Positions 47,208-57,845 of a stretch of 64,000 nt of DNA are shown here, in pieces. Positions within the stretch are counted from its first letter, which is position 1. Each line of letters starts with the position of its first letter. The DNA is from Siphonodentalium dalli (taxonomy: Eukaryota; Mollusca; Scaphopoda; Gadilida; Siphonodentaliidae), in contig CP136067.1 of the NCBI GenBank assembly GCA_032622095.1, forward strand, positions 62,072,893-62,136,892. The letters are read 5' to 3'. The notes beneath the pieces are model-generated. The model saw nothing but the letters and a program-made list of their open reading frames with translations, made no database searches and had not been told where the DNA came from. The translations under genes were made by a program, and so were the position numbers.

Positions 47208-48279
47208 TTTTGTTATCCGCACTGAATAACATTGTTATTCCACCAGCTTAATCAAGTCATAAATTAACACAAGATGACAAAACATGAAGCAAGATTTGTA
47301 GCTTTGGTGACAACGGAAAAGTATTCGTAATATCCGCAATGCACATGTCGACATATTATTAACACAATATGGGCTCTAAAATTATCATATAAAGTTCATC
47401 AGCGCATGATATACGGACATACATGTATAGGACAACGAGTCTGTGAATTTGGAGATGCATGATGCAATAAAAAGTATTGTCCCGACAACGGGTTTTAACA
47501 TGACAAGATTCATCGGACATTTTTTTAACCAAAGTATAGCAATGTTAAAAAGCATAATTCTGAGCTACCCATTTGTAACAATAGTTACATGTAAATACGC
47601 TAGATCACAAACAATAAGTGGATGTGTATTAGCTAGTGCAGGTGCCGAAAGTTACAAGGTTTCACTCTACACGCCAAACGAAAGCAGCGACATCTCAACA
47701 CAGCGTGTCAAACACGAAAACGACAACACACTGATCACAGGCAAAGGGGAATAACCTACTACCTCGCACGGAAAGTTAAATGTCGTATTTCCACGATTTA
47801 TATGCAAACAATGTGGCCACACCACGGTTGGTAAAATTGTGTAAACATGTAGGTATATATGCGGAGTGTTATTTTTAGTATGTTGTAGAGGAGGTGGTGT
47901 GGTATAGCTACATGTGTATGTAGTATTCGTTGGTCAATATCCACAGTAAACTTATGACTGACGTTACGGCCAGGGCAACAAGTTAGTGGTTGTCGCCCGG
48001 CTCAGCGGGTGACAGTGTGATTTGCCGCCAGCCACGTGACAGGTTCTCGGCCTATCAAATGATAGAGAAAAGGAGAAGTGATAACAATCTGATTTGAACA
48101 CAGAAACATTGTGGACAAAATCACGAAAAACGTGGAGACCCCCCCACTTGTTCACTGGACAGATCACACCACGGTGTATTTCAAATTGTAGCATCCTAAG
48201 ACAGAACAAATGATCACGCATCTACACCATAGTCAGATACGAAAGGGCAAAATTGCATATTACTGTCTAAATATGACCA
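47208..48279. other. Interior of the second giant element; no supported gene
   Basis: An open frame of 103 codons (47,443-47,754) has no recognisable domain. No satellite or hairpin seen. Confidence 0.35.
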
Positions 48280-48790
48280 ATTTATGGGTAATCCTTAGCA
48301 AAATTTGACTAGTGTATATGATAACAGAAGTCCAATGTAGACTACACCAGGCTCATCATACATGTCATAATTCATATGTGATGCACGTCATTGTGATAAC
48401 ATGTTCGGCATAGACTACACCAATAGCATAATAACTGCCACACTTTGTCTGTTACACACGATCATTATCATTACATTTTATAACAGCTTCAGTATGAACC
48501 ACACCATGCTCACCATACATCATAAAATGCACATGATACACACGGTCAGCCCCAGGGTAATTATATATCATAACAGTTCCAGCATAAACTATACCAGGGT
48601 CATCATACATGCTACACTAGTCACTACATCTGTTTACACACTATCAGATTCAGGGTCATTATATATGACAACAGGATCGGTATAGACTACAACAGTCTCA
48701 TCACACATGTCACAATTCATCTGTTACACACGATTGGGGTCATTATATATAATACGTTCTGTATAGACTATACTAGATATATAAGGCCAA
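48280..48790 (+). repeat. 80-100-bp minisatellite (right block)
   Basis: Words such as GGCATAGACTACACCA, CATCATACATG and GTTACACACGAT recur with starts near 48,388, 48,480, 48,569, 48,668 and 48,753. It is the same family as 44,990-46,060 and in the same orientation. Confidence 0.75.
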
Positions 48791-48999
48791 AATAAATAAT
48801 ATGTGGGTTTCCCCTTTCCCGCCCGCCCCATGTCAAACCGCATACCCACTTTCATTTTATTGGTTTTGAGAACAAAAAAAGTGTTCCATTTTATCCGACC
48901 GTCCAAAATCATAAAATATATCGTACTGTTCCAATTCTATCTCAAAATGAACCCAATAAATTGTAAGGAATATTCTCTTGTGTGCATTACAGTTTTCTG

Positions 49000-50273
49000 A
49001 ATGCACATAGTGTGTATGGAATATTAAACACTAATGCACTACTTGGGTGATTTGATGGTCGTTATTTTAAAACTATTGTTTCACGACCAGGCTGTGACCA
49101 ATAATAACGGAAATGGCTCCAAAGTGATGGGAAATGACTAATATCAATATTACGAGAGAAAATTACCATATACTCCTTAACATTTCTGGGGTAATTTAGA
49201 AAGAAGTGAAAAAAAATCTACGTTTGGTTGCCATTTTGGGATATTCTGGTGGCCATTTTGTGGGGATGGCTGACAAAATTGGTCTCATTATATGTACTTA
49301 TGTATGGCGAACACCAAACAATTAACGACAACACCATATGTCAAATATTTTTTCTGTAATCGGTGTATAACTAGAGATATGGCCATTCGGTCACCCCTTT
49401 GGCCGCCATCTTGGATTTGACGGCCATTTTGGATTTTTGAAAATAGGTCCATATCAGAAATTTATCAGCTATGGTCCTACTATATATATGCAAAGTCTGA
49501 TAGTTCTACTCAAAAGTGCATGCCTATGGGCCTTACAATGTATGTCGCAAAATTAGCCCAAAAATAGTAAATTTTAACGAAAATCTAGATTTGTTCCATT
49601 ATGGCGGCCATTTTGGCAGCAATTTTTGTAAAAGTAGATAAATTTATGAACAACAATGCGATACCGATTTTTCATGTCCAGAAGATAATTATTGTATACA
49701 TTACAGAGCTCTTAGTGCACACAGTGTAGTTGGAATAATACTAACGTACTATGTGGGTGATTTGATGGTCATTTTAAAAAACTGTGTATACATGGCCCGG
49801 TGGTAACCCAGAATACCCATATGATGGCTCCAAATTGATAGGAAATGACTACTGTCAATATTACGAGAAGAAATTACCACATTACCCGTAAAATGTCTGG
49901 GATAATTTAGAAAGAAGTGAAGAATTTAAGAAAAATAGAATTTTTTTTTTATTTTGGCGGCCATTTTGGGATATTTTGGTGGCCATTTTAGGTGATGGCT
50001 AACAAAATTGGTCTCATTATATACGCATATGTACGGCGAAAACCAAACAATTAACTACACCATCATATGTCAAATATGTTTTCTGTATTCGGTGTATAAC
50101 TAGACACTGCGAAATGTTTTGACCCCTTTGGCGGCCATCTTGGATTTGGCGGCCATTTTGAATTTGTGAAATTAGGTCCATATGAGAAATTTATCTATAT
50201 ATGACCATAATGATATGTGAGAAGTTTCATGCTTCTACTCAAAAGTGCATGATTTTTTTCTTAACCGCTCTAC
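49000..50273 (-). repeat. Right arm(s) of the second giant element
   Basis: Two partial copies of the outer block (49,000-49,510 and 49,725-50,273) flank a linker (49,520-49,720) that pairs with 44,510-44,700. Multiple GGCGGCCATTTTGG and GGTGGCCATTTT motifs are present. This shows an internal duplication within the arm before the later 713-bp duplication. Confidence 0.75.
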
Positions 50274-50463
50274 TAATATGCATAATAGTCCCATATACTC
50301 ATTAATTGTATTATTTAGTCAGTGAGCTAGTGGCTTGAGTTCACGCACCGTATCTACATTTTACACGATGTGCGTCACGTGCTGCCCAGTCCACGATCCG
50401 TCAATTAATTTGGTTACGTCTTGTACATGGTGGAAATTCGTAACTTAGTTTGTGTCTCGAGCC
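49751..50463 (+). repeat. 713-bp tandem duplication, copy 1
   Basis: Identical to 50,464-51,176 except for about two substitutions that I noticed (CATATGAGAAAT versus CATATCAGAAAT, and TATGACCATAA versus TATGTCCATAA). It includes the inner part of the right arm, the element's right terminus at 50,273, and ~190 bp of flanking DNA. Confidence 0.95.
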
Positions 50464-51176
50464 ATGTGGGTGATTTGATGGTCATTTTAAAAAACTGTGT
50501 ATACATGGCCCGGTGGTAACCCAGAATACCCATATGATGGCTCCAAATTGATAGGAAATGACTACTGTCAATATTACGAGAAGAAATTACCACATTACCC
50601 GTAAAATGTCTGGGATAATTTAGAAAGAAGTGAAGAATTTAAGAAAAATAGAATTTTTTTTTTATTTTGGCGGCCATTTTGGGATATTTTGGTGGCCATT
50701 TTAGGTGATGGCTAACAAAATTGGTCTCATTATATACGCATATGTACGGCGAAAACCAAACAATTAACTACACCATCATATGTCAAATATGTTTTCTGTA
50801 TTCGGTGTATAACTAGACACTGCGAAATGTTTTGACCCCTTTGGCGGCCATCTTGGATTTGGCGGCCATTTTGAATTTGTGAAATTAGGTCCATATCAGA
50901 AATTTATCTATATATGTCCATAATGATATGTGAGAAGTTTCATGCTTCTACTCAAAAGTGCATGATTTTTTTCTTAACCGCTCTACTAATATGCATAATA
51001 GTCCCATATACTCATTAATTGTATTATTTAGTCAGTGAGCTAGTGGCTTGAGTTCACGCACCGTATCTACATTTTACACGATGTGCGTCACGTGCTGCCC
51101 AGTCCACGATCCGTCAATTAATTTGGTTACGTCTTGTACATGGTGGAAATTCGTAACTTAGTTTGTGTCTCGAGCC
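50464..51176 (+). repeat. 713-bp tandem duplication, copy 2
   Basis: Second copy, immediately adjacent. It carries a second copy of the giant element's right terminus at about 50,986. Near-identity implies a recent event or an assembly duplication. Confidence 0.95.
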
Positions 51177-51636
51177 ATAAAGTAAATTTATATTAAATTA
51201 ATAAATTTGATTTTAAAATAACCTGTTAACCTGAATGTTTACAGAAGACATCTTCGACTTAAATTAATTACTTTTCAATATATTATAGAAATTAGATGGT
51301 TGTTATTGCCGGGAATTTATTGAAATTGGTGCACAGTCTCGATTTAACCATAAGTCTGGCGGTATGTGTTATAAGATATTCTTAAAGATAAGACTTAAAT
51401 TATGGGAAAAGGGGTGGGATCTAATTCGTGTTGCCAACATGTAAGTGGTAATGTGTGGTGCCAGTGTGTGATCCAAGAATGGCAGTAATTAATAAGCCTC
51501 TGGCATACTGACCGGGACATGGTCAGTGGTTCTCGATTGGCGGAATGTCCACTCCGAATTGCAAACCGCCCATCCCAGACTAGATTTCCACAAATTGGGT
51601 TATGACAATTGGTCCGAAAATGTCACATCTATAAGA
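51151..51636 (+). repeat. Long direct repeat 5' of the LINE
   Basis: Matches 55,693-56,203 with a few substitutions and two main indels (about 30 bp near 51,390 and ~64 bp absent after 51,598). It starts at TCGTAACTTAGTTTGTGTCT and ends at CACATCTATAAGA, exactly where the LINE begins. Its first 26 bp overlap the end of the 713-bp duplication. Confidence 0.9.
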
Positions 51637-51900
51637 GCATTAGATGCCTTCTTCGAACTGCACAACCTGACAGCACTCACTACATTATCATCTTGTACTG
51701 GCAGTGACTTCTCATACGTCCCTTACTATGACGGCGCGACTCCTTCGCTGCTCGATCACATTGTCATCTCCGACATGATGGTTAATTGTGTATCTAAAAC
51801 TCATGTCACATAAGATGCAGCAACTAATAGTTCAAACCACAGACCAGTGTTCTGTTGTATAGATGTAGCTCCTACACTAAAACCACCGTCAAATTACACG
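51637..51900 (+). pseudogene. LINE endonuclease, C-terminal part
   Basis: The frame gives ALDAFFELHNLTALTTLS, then PSLLDHIVIS with the conserved Asp of the endonuclease and, after a TAA at 51,811-51,813, NSSNHRPVFCC with the conserved His of the SDH-type motif. The N-terminal catalytic residues (Asn, Glu) are absent because the element is 5'-truncated. A frameshift follows in the A-run near 51,903. It would cut target DNA in an intact element; this copy cannot. Confidence 0.8.
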
Positions 51901-51903
51901 AGA

Positions 51904-52544
51904 AAAAATATCGCTGGAAATGTGAATACATGAAGTCTTATTAAGACAATCTAACTTCCCTGTGCAAACCGTTACTGACCAAAGAGATAAACGACAAAAA
52001 TGACATTGATTCGTATTATCGCAATTGTGTCGACATTTTAATTGATAGCGCAGAAAAGACTATCCCTCCAATGTCCTACGACGCACACTTGAAACCATAC
52101 TGGAATAAACAACTCAGCAGTTTGAGCTCTGTTTGCAAGTCAAAATACAAATTGTGGTCGCTTGCTGGTCGCCCACGAGTATTTACCTCCTCCACGTATG
52201 TTCAGTATAAAGACGCTAAAAGGACTTTTAGGAAAGCTCATCGCTCTGCGTTCAATGCGTACCTATCCGATCAACAAAACAAACTTGAGTGCGACGCTGC
52301 CTCAAACCAAACGTCCTTCTGGCGGTCTATCAACCGAAACCGTTCGCATGTCTCTCAAATCGGATCGGTTATGGAATTCAATGGGTCTCTGACGCGTGAC
52401 GCAGATGAAACACTTTCTGACTGGTCTGAGTACTTCAGAGAATTGTTCAATCCACCACCCCACTCTGAGCCAGAGTTTGAGGACCACGTTACCAGAGAAG
52501 TTGTTAGCTGTGTTTCTCTTGCACTGTTAAAATTCCCCAGTTTC
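51904..52544 (+). pseudogene. LINE linker between endonuclease and RT
   Basis: In the new frame it reads KYRWKCEYMKSY, an in-frame TAA, DNLTSLCKPLL, then LKPYWNKQLSSL, YKDAKRTFRKAHRSAFNAYL and SFWRSINRNR, and ends with FEDHVTREV. KPYWN, the YKxAKRxFRxxHR basic stretch and FWxxIN are typical of the region joining endonuclease and RT. Similarity stops near 52,500-52,545, where the hairpin-rich insertion begins. Confidence 0.85.
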
Positions 52545-53385
52545 AACATAAACTTTGTTTCGATTTGGGTAGGTAACATAGTGCCGTTAGATTTCTACTG
52601 TCGCTATGAGTCGGTTTGAACGCGCAACAAAGTGCCGGAATGCGCAGGAATTATGTTCCGGCAATTGGACGCTGGGTAATATAGCACGCAAGGCGGGAGC
52701 CATTTTGAAGTTGTCCAGCTAGGTGGCGGATAAGAAACTTTGAAATCCAAGGCAATCCAGTGTCAATCGTAATATCTTTCTCACCACAACGTCTTTTGAC
52801 TATAGGAGGCACATTTAATCTTATCAGGGGAGTTTTTGTATTGATGTTAACTCAGTTATTATCTACTTTAAAACAATGTTTGTTGTTGAAACAATTTATC
52901 AGGTCAGGGAAAACCCAAACTCGATCTATTAAACCTCGTTTTGTCTATTTAACCTCGTTCGAGGTTTCTCAGATATTATGCAATTCCATCTTGATTGCCT
53001 ATTGTTTAGCTCACACCGAAAGTGACATAAGATAATGTGATTTCGAGCGAGTGCTCAACTATACATACACTGTTAAAAAAAATCCAATTTGAAAAGGAAG
53101 ATAGTACCGGAAAATTGCTGCCGGAATTATGATCTGTAAAATCACGGAACATTGTAAGCATATTGGTACAATGTTCCGTGTGTTTCTGGAACAATGTTCC
53201 GTGAGATTCTGAAACTATGTTCCTTTAAAATGTTCCGATTTGAAACAGAACATAGTGCCGGAAAATTGCTGCCGGAACTATGACCCATAAGTACGGAACA
53301 AAGTTCCGTGATTTTATAGATCATAGTTCCGGCAGCAATTTTCCGGCACTATGTTCTGTTTCAAATCGGATTTTTTTTAAAGATC
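52545..53385. mobile_element. Hairpin-rich insertion inside the LINE
   Basis: LINE coding sequence is interrupted between FEDHVTREV and DPVQPNC. The insert holds at least five copies of a module containing CGATTTGAAACAGAACATAG and GTGCCGG. A 49-bp perfect inverted repeat (53,235-53,283 with 53,321-53,369) surrounds CGGAACAAAGTTCCG. A longer imperfect pair is 53,072-53,158 with 53,293-53,385. A degenerate module near 52,558-52,580 is in the orientation expected of the left terminus. No ORF is convincing. I infer a non-autonomous DNA element; the left boundary is approximate. Confidence 0.7.
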
Positions 53386-54711
53386 CCGTGCAACCGAACT
53401 GCCCGCAGTGTCAACCAGTCGAACTCACCGAAATCGTTCTTCATGTGAGGAAACTGAAAAATAACAAAGCGGGTGGAGCAGATGACTTATTGAATGAACA
53501 TTTGTTGCACGCTCCGACTTCCTTCATAGAATGCATCAAAAGACTATATGACGGTATATTCCGCATGGGGTGGATTCCACCAACGATGAAAGAAGGAATA
53601 GTCATACAAAGGACCACCGATATCTCCTGATAGTTACCGTGCTATAACACTTCTATCGGTCCTATACAAACTATTCGAGTCCATTCTGTTGAGCCGTCTT
53701 CTTCAAAGCCACCAAATGAAACGATTTCCGAATGCACAACAAATGGGTTTTCAGAAAGGTATCAGCTGTTCGATGACGTCATTCATTCTCACGGAATCTG
53801 TATCATATGCCAAAGACAATAACTCCAATATATATGTTGCCTTCCTTGACTCCAAGAAAGCCTTTGATAAAGTATGGCACACTGGCCTCCTGTACAAATT
53901 CATTCAGCTCGGATTTTCGCCACACCTTGTCAGTTTGTTGGAGAACATCCATTCGGATGTGACTAGCAAAGTACTATATGACGGCCGCATGTCGCAAAGT
54001 TTCAAAATACTGCAATCTACTCGACAAGGTGGCGTTCTGTCACCTGTCTGCTATCTCGTCTTCACAGACGACCTACTTAACGAACTAGCAACTTCTCCAT
54101 ACGCACTAAGAATCTGCAATATCCCATGTGGCGCTCCTACTACTGCCGACGACATCGCTCTTCTGTCGCAATCGAAATCCGGTCTCGACTCCTTGTTGAA
54201 CATATGTGTGAAATATAGCAGGCGGTGGCGATTCGAATTCTCCTCCACGAAGAGCAAAATTGTTGTATTCAACGAGAATAAAAACTCATATGACCGATCG
54301 GGAAGGATATGGAGGTTGGGCAATCAAACTATTCAGGAAGTTACAGAATGTGCCCATCTTGGTTTAATTCAGGACAAGTTTGCGAAGCAGGTCAATTCCG
54401 CCTCTTCTGTGTCGACAAAAATGAGGAATAACTTTTTCAATATCATGGGTAACAAACTTATGAAATCCACTACACCCATCACCATGACAAATGTCCTCAA
54501 AACTGTTGTTCTATCGAGAACTCTCTACGGTGTCGAGGTGGTTCCTTTTGATCAAAGTTCCGCCATCACCATTATGAACAAAGCCACCAGAACATGTCTC
54601 AAATACGCACAATCCCTCCCAAAACGACCGTCAACTAGGCTATCGCTAGGTCTTCTTGGATTTCTACCAATTGAATATCAACTGCATATAAAAAAAAACT
54701 TTGCTTTCTGA
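53386..54711 (+). pseudogene. LINE reverse transcriptase domain
   Basis: RLxNNKAGGADDLLNEHLLH-like sequence opens the domain (53,450-53,510). A frameshift near 53,605 leads to SPDSYRAITLLSVLYKLFES, then GFQKGISCSMTSF. Motif A is VAFLDSKKAFDKVWH (53,845-53,880), motif B is STRQGGVLSPVCYL (about 54,010-54,050), and motif C is TTADDIALLSQ (about 54,140-54,170), where the two catalytic Asp are kept but the usual aromatic is Thr. STKSKIVVF (motif D region) and LSRTLYGVEVVP follow. The 340-codon frame 53,689-54,711 is intact and ends in a frameshifting A-run at about 54,690. Confidence 0.93.
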
Positions 54712-55442
54712 GACGTCTTATCCATCTACCGTTCGGCCATCAATTACCATTACGACTGTTTGTCCTGAAAGCACACCTGTACAGACTATACAATCGCTCC
54801 AGTGGTTTTGTACAGGAAATGTTCTCCATATTAGCCAAATACGATCTTGTGAACTATTTGAACGACTACCTGAACATTGGGGTCTTCCCAAAACTGTCAA
54901 CGTGGATAACTCTTGTGAAGGCAGCTGTCCGGGGAACGTTCATTTCCTCGTGGCAGACCAAAGTTTCGTCCGATCCATCCTTGCGAATTATGTGGAAAGT
55001 TCACCCTAATCCCCTATCAAACTGGGCAGTCTGGAAACTTCTCCATGGAAACGCTCACATGTTGAAATATCTCAAAAACTTAGTACTGCTTCTCAACAGG
55101 ACTACCTATGCCAACACTTTAGTGTGTCATCTCTGCAGCGAAGTGTACTCGAACGAAATCGACCACGCCATGTTCGTATGCTCTTCTCCAGCCGCACTCA
55201 TTATTATAAACTCTTTTTGGGAAGGGATTGTCTCTCGTTTCGGCATACCCGAATATTTTCACCTTGCGTCGTTAGCCAGAGATGACCTGGTAGCAACCCT
55301 CCTCGGAAGTTCTCTGGAAACCCTAACAGAACACATATCTCACTGCCTTAAGGAACTAGTACTATATTCTGCGAAGTTCCTGTACGTTCTCAGCACAATG
55401 ATAAGGAATGGCGTACAGCAACCCGTGTCACGTCCATTGTAA
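54712..55442 (+). pseudogene. LINE C-terminal domain with zinc knuckle
   Basis: After the A-run frameshift the reading continues LRRLIHLPFGHQLPLRLFVL, then MFSILAKYDLVNYLND (from 54,819), WAVWKLLHGNAHMLKYL and CHLCSEVYSNEIDHAMFVC, a CxxC-x8-H-x4-C knuckle common at the C-terminus of this LINE class. It ends with a stop at 55,440-55,442. It would contribute to RNA binding in an intact element. Confidence 0.88.
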
Positions 55443-55680
55443 TTATCTTCTCAACACCCACGCATGTTGTAACGACTAACTTTCATATCTGTTGGACAAA
55501 TCAGATTTTCCTGCAACAAAAGCTGTAGTGAACATTCAAATGCATATATGCTTCACTCTCGTGGTTTCCAACACCTCTCCATACTTGTACATAACGGCCC
55601 ACCACACTGGCCAGGGGAGCCCACTTTAATCCAACTGTATTTATATGTCATGTATATTGATCTCTCCTATACTTGGAGGT

Positions 55681-55686
55681 AATAAA
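55681..55686 (+). terminator. LINE polyadenylation signal AATAAA
   Basis: AATAAA lies about 240 bp after the last stop and 6 bp before the 3' direct repeat. It marks the 3' end of the LINE; no long A-tail is present. Confidence 0.75.
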
Positions 55687-55692
55687 GATATC

Positions 55693-56203
55693 TCGTAACT
55701 TAGTTTGTGTCTCGAGCCATAAAGTAAATTTATATTAAATTAATAAATTTGATTTTAAAATAACCTGTTAACCTGAATGTTTACAGAAGACATCTTCGAC
55801 TTAAATTAATTACTTTTCTATATATTATAGATATTAGATGGTTGTTATTACCGGGAATTTATTGAAATTGGTGCACAGTCTCGATTTAACCATAAGTCTG
55901 GCGGTATGTGTTATAAAATGTTCTTAAAGATCTAATTCGTGTTGTAAGTGGTAATGTGTGGTGCCAGTGGGTGATCCAAGAATGGCAGTAATTAATAAGC
56001 CTATGGCATATTGACCGGGACATGGTCAGTGGTTCTCGATTGGCGGAATGTCCACTCCAAATTGCAAACCGCCCATCCCAGACTAGATTTCCACAAATTG
56101 GGGCGTCAATTGTTTTCAATTTCAGGAGATTCATATCACACAATCTTGCTGTTGTCAGAAATTTGGTTATGGCAATTGGTCCGAAAATGTCACATCTATA
56201 AGA
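55693..56203 (+). repeat. Long direct repeat 3' of the LINE
   Basis: Second copy of 51,151-51,636, starting TCGTAACTTAGTTTGTGTCT immediately after the LINE 3' end and finishing CACATCTATAAGA before unrelated sequence. It contains a ~64-bp stretch (about 56,102-56,166) missing from the 5' copy. Confidence 0.9.
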
Positions 56204-56839
56204 CAGTGTATGGGGAATGGTTTATACTCAGCTGTTTGAGAAACTCTGATGTCGGCTGAGATAAGGCTCGGAAGTATTATTCGCTAGATTATCACAAGGG
56301 TGGTCGCTGTTATTCTTGTGAAATGGATGTCTCAAATTGCGCTTAATCCAACTAGGTTTCTGTAATTATAACAGTTCTTTATTGTATTCCATGTGAAGTT
56401 CCGTGGTCCAGTGTTAGTATCTCCGACTTGATTTCGCTTTCAATACATCGAAATGAGTTCGCAGCCCGCCAGTTGAGTGTTGGGGTTTAGTTTCACACAA
56501 CAGTGGCTTGGTCGGATTATACGACGTGCGATTGTCTGATTGTTGCGCCAAGTTGTGGCCCTTGATCAAGTTCGCTCGTACCATGACTGTTTCGCACCAC
56601 TCATGAATGTGTTAAGAGTACTTGGTGCGGTATCGATGGATTGCGTAAGCATGGTTTATTCTGATATGGGTTGCAGCTCGGATAACATACTCCTTGCAGT
56701 CACTGTACCCTGTCGCCGGGGGTAATAATTTGCATAGAGCGTCTTTATTCTACCACGTTGGTGGATTAAGCACTATATAAAACCAGTTATTCTTTATTAG
56801 AATTTATCGCTTTATTTTTTATAATAAAAATATATAGTG
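56204..56839. other. No supported gene
   Basis: One 61-codon ORF (56,540-56,725) without domains. The words GTACCCTGTCGCCGG and GCATAGAGC near 56,705-56,740 recur in altered form near 57,630-57,670. Confidence 0.4.
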
Positions 56840-57130
56840 CAAAATTGTCCGTGATTTCGAAGTTCATGTGAAGTTTATCACTTAACACAGTTACTATTTA
56901 TCAACAGACACAGAGAAGGTGACACTAGCAGCATATATAATTCTACGGCTTCTGTGTCTCGGATTGAAAATACAGCCTTTATGGAAAATGATGTGAATTA
57001 CTGATTCTTTTAGAGATTTGTTTTTAAACAAAGAGCGTTTCGTGTTACTTTTGAAAGCGACTATATTGTATCTCAGGGACATTTTTGTATTATTTCTTAT
57101 GTATGATGTTGTTGTATTATGTATTATGTA
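56840..57130 (+). repeat. Dispersed repeat pair, copy 1
   Basis: Shares AAACAAAGAGCGTTTCGTGT, TATCTC(A/T)(G/T)GGACAT and TTTTGTATTATTTC with 57,700-57,840. A (TATTATGTATGATGTTGT)-like stutter follows. Confidence 0.7.
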
Positions 57131-57619
57131 TGATGTTGTTGGGCCTGTGGACACGTACGTGGAATGTGCGCTCTGTAAATACATTTAATAATAATGCGAA
57201 CATTTCGGAATAGAACAAATAGAGATTGAGCAAATACATATGGGAAGAGAATGCACGACAACGCGCATTCCATCCGAGAACTGAAAGTCATATGATAACA
57301 ATCTAGAGAATTGTCGATGGTTGTAAACTGCAGGGTTGAAACCGGAAACAGAATATATGGTATTTGTGACCCACGACCAGACCATAATCACTATATGCTT
57401 CTTGAAGATATTTGTTGATAAAATAAATTGATTCAGTCCAAATACAGAGTTTGGCATTAACAGTTGAACATATGATTTCAGCATGCCTTGTACTAGTTAG
57501 GACAGAGTATATTGAGATGTACAACAACGTCGGTCGATATGTTCACAGGTCAGTCTGGACTCATTTCAAAACAAAGACTAATGCGCACGCATATTCGTTG
57601 CAGCTATGACCGTATGCTC

Positions 57620-57845
57620 ATCATAGTCACCGTACCCTTCGCCGGTGTATAATAAATAATATGTATAGAGCCTATTTTAAATATGATGTGAAGTATTGTT
57701 TATATTATTGTTTTGTTTCTAAACAAAGAGAGTTTGGTGTTACTATTTCACGCTGTTCGCTTTTGAAATTGACTAAATTTTATCTCATGGACATACTGCT
57801 AAACATATATTTTGTATTATTTCCTATATATGATGCCACCTAATG
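57620..57845 (+). repeat. Dispersed repeat pair, copy 2
   Basis: Second copy of the 56.7-57.1 kb segment, including the GTACCCTTCGCCGG leader. The ~700-bp spacing suggests a local duplication. Confidence 0.7.

Larger units (their letters stand above)
43922..50273. mobile_element. Second giant TA-flanked long-inverted-repeat element
   Basis: The left end is TA then GAAGAGCGGTTAAGA (43,920-). The right end is the complement TCTTAACCGCTCTAC then TA (50,274-50,275). Arms match from the ends inward through CATGCACTTTTGAGTAGAAG, TTTGACATATGATGGTGTAG and ACATAGTACATTAGTATTAT (left) and their complements near 50,230-49,730, and on to about 44,700 / 49,520. An extra inverted copy of the outer block sits at 49,000-49,510. 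The interior holds two stretches of an 80-100-bp minisatellite, a Tc1-like transposase pseudogene and a 149-bp hairpin. Architecture and TA duplication match the 18.6-23.0 kb element, though the end sequences differ. Confidence 0.8.
51637..55692 (+). mobile_element. 5'-truncated LINE (APE-type non-LTR retrotransposon)
   Basis: From 5' to 3' it holds the C-terminal third of an apurinic-like endonuclease, a linker, a reverse transcriptase, a C-terminal zinc knuckle, a ~250-bp 3' UTR and AATAAA at 55,681. The coding region is broken by two in-frame stops, three frameshifts and an ~840-bp insertion (about 52,545-53,385). It is bounded exactly by long direct repeats. RT and C-terminal domain features fit the Jockey/CR1-like group in the broad sense; I do not assign a clade. 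Confidence 0.9.

Noticed and set aside
46810-47229. 139-codon ORF in the second giant element
   Set aside because: About a third of it is the 149-bp hairpin, the opposite strand is open too, and no domain is recognised.
51526-51636. N-terminal extension of the endonuclease ORF (VLDWRNVHSELQ)
   Set aside because: This part lies in the direct repeat that recurs at 56,028-56,203 without LINE sequence, so it is probably flanking DNA read in frame, not endonuclease.
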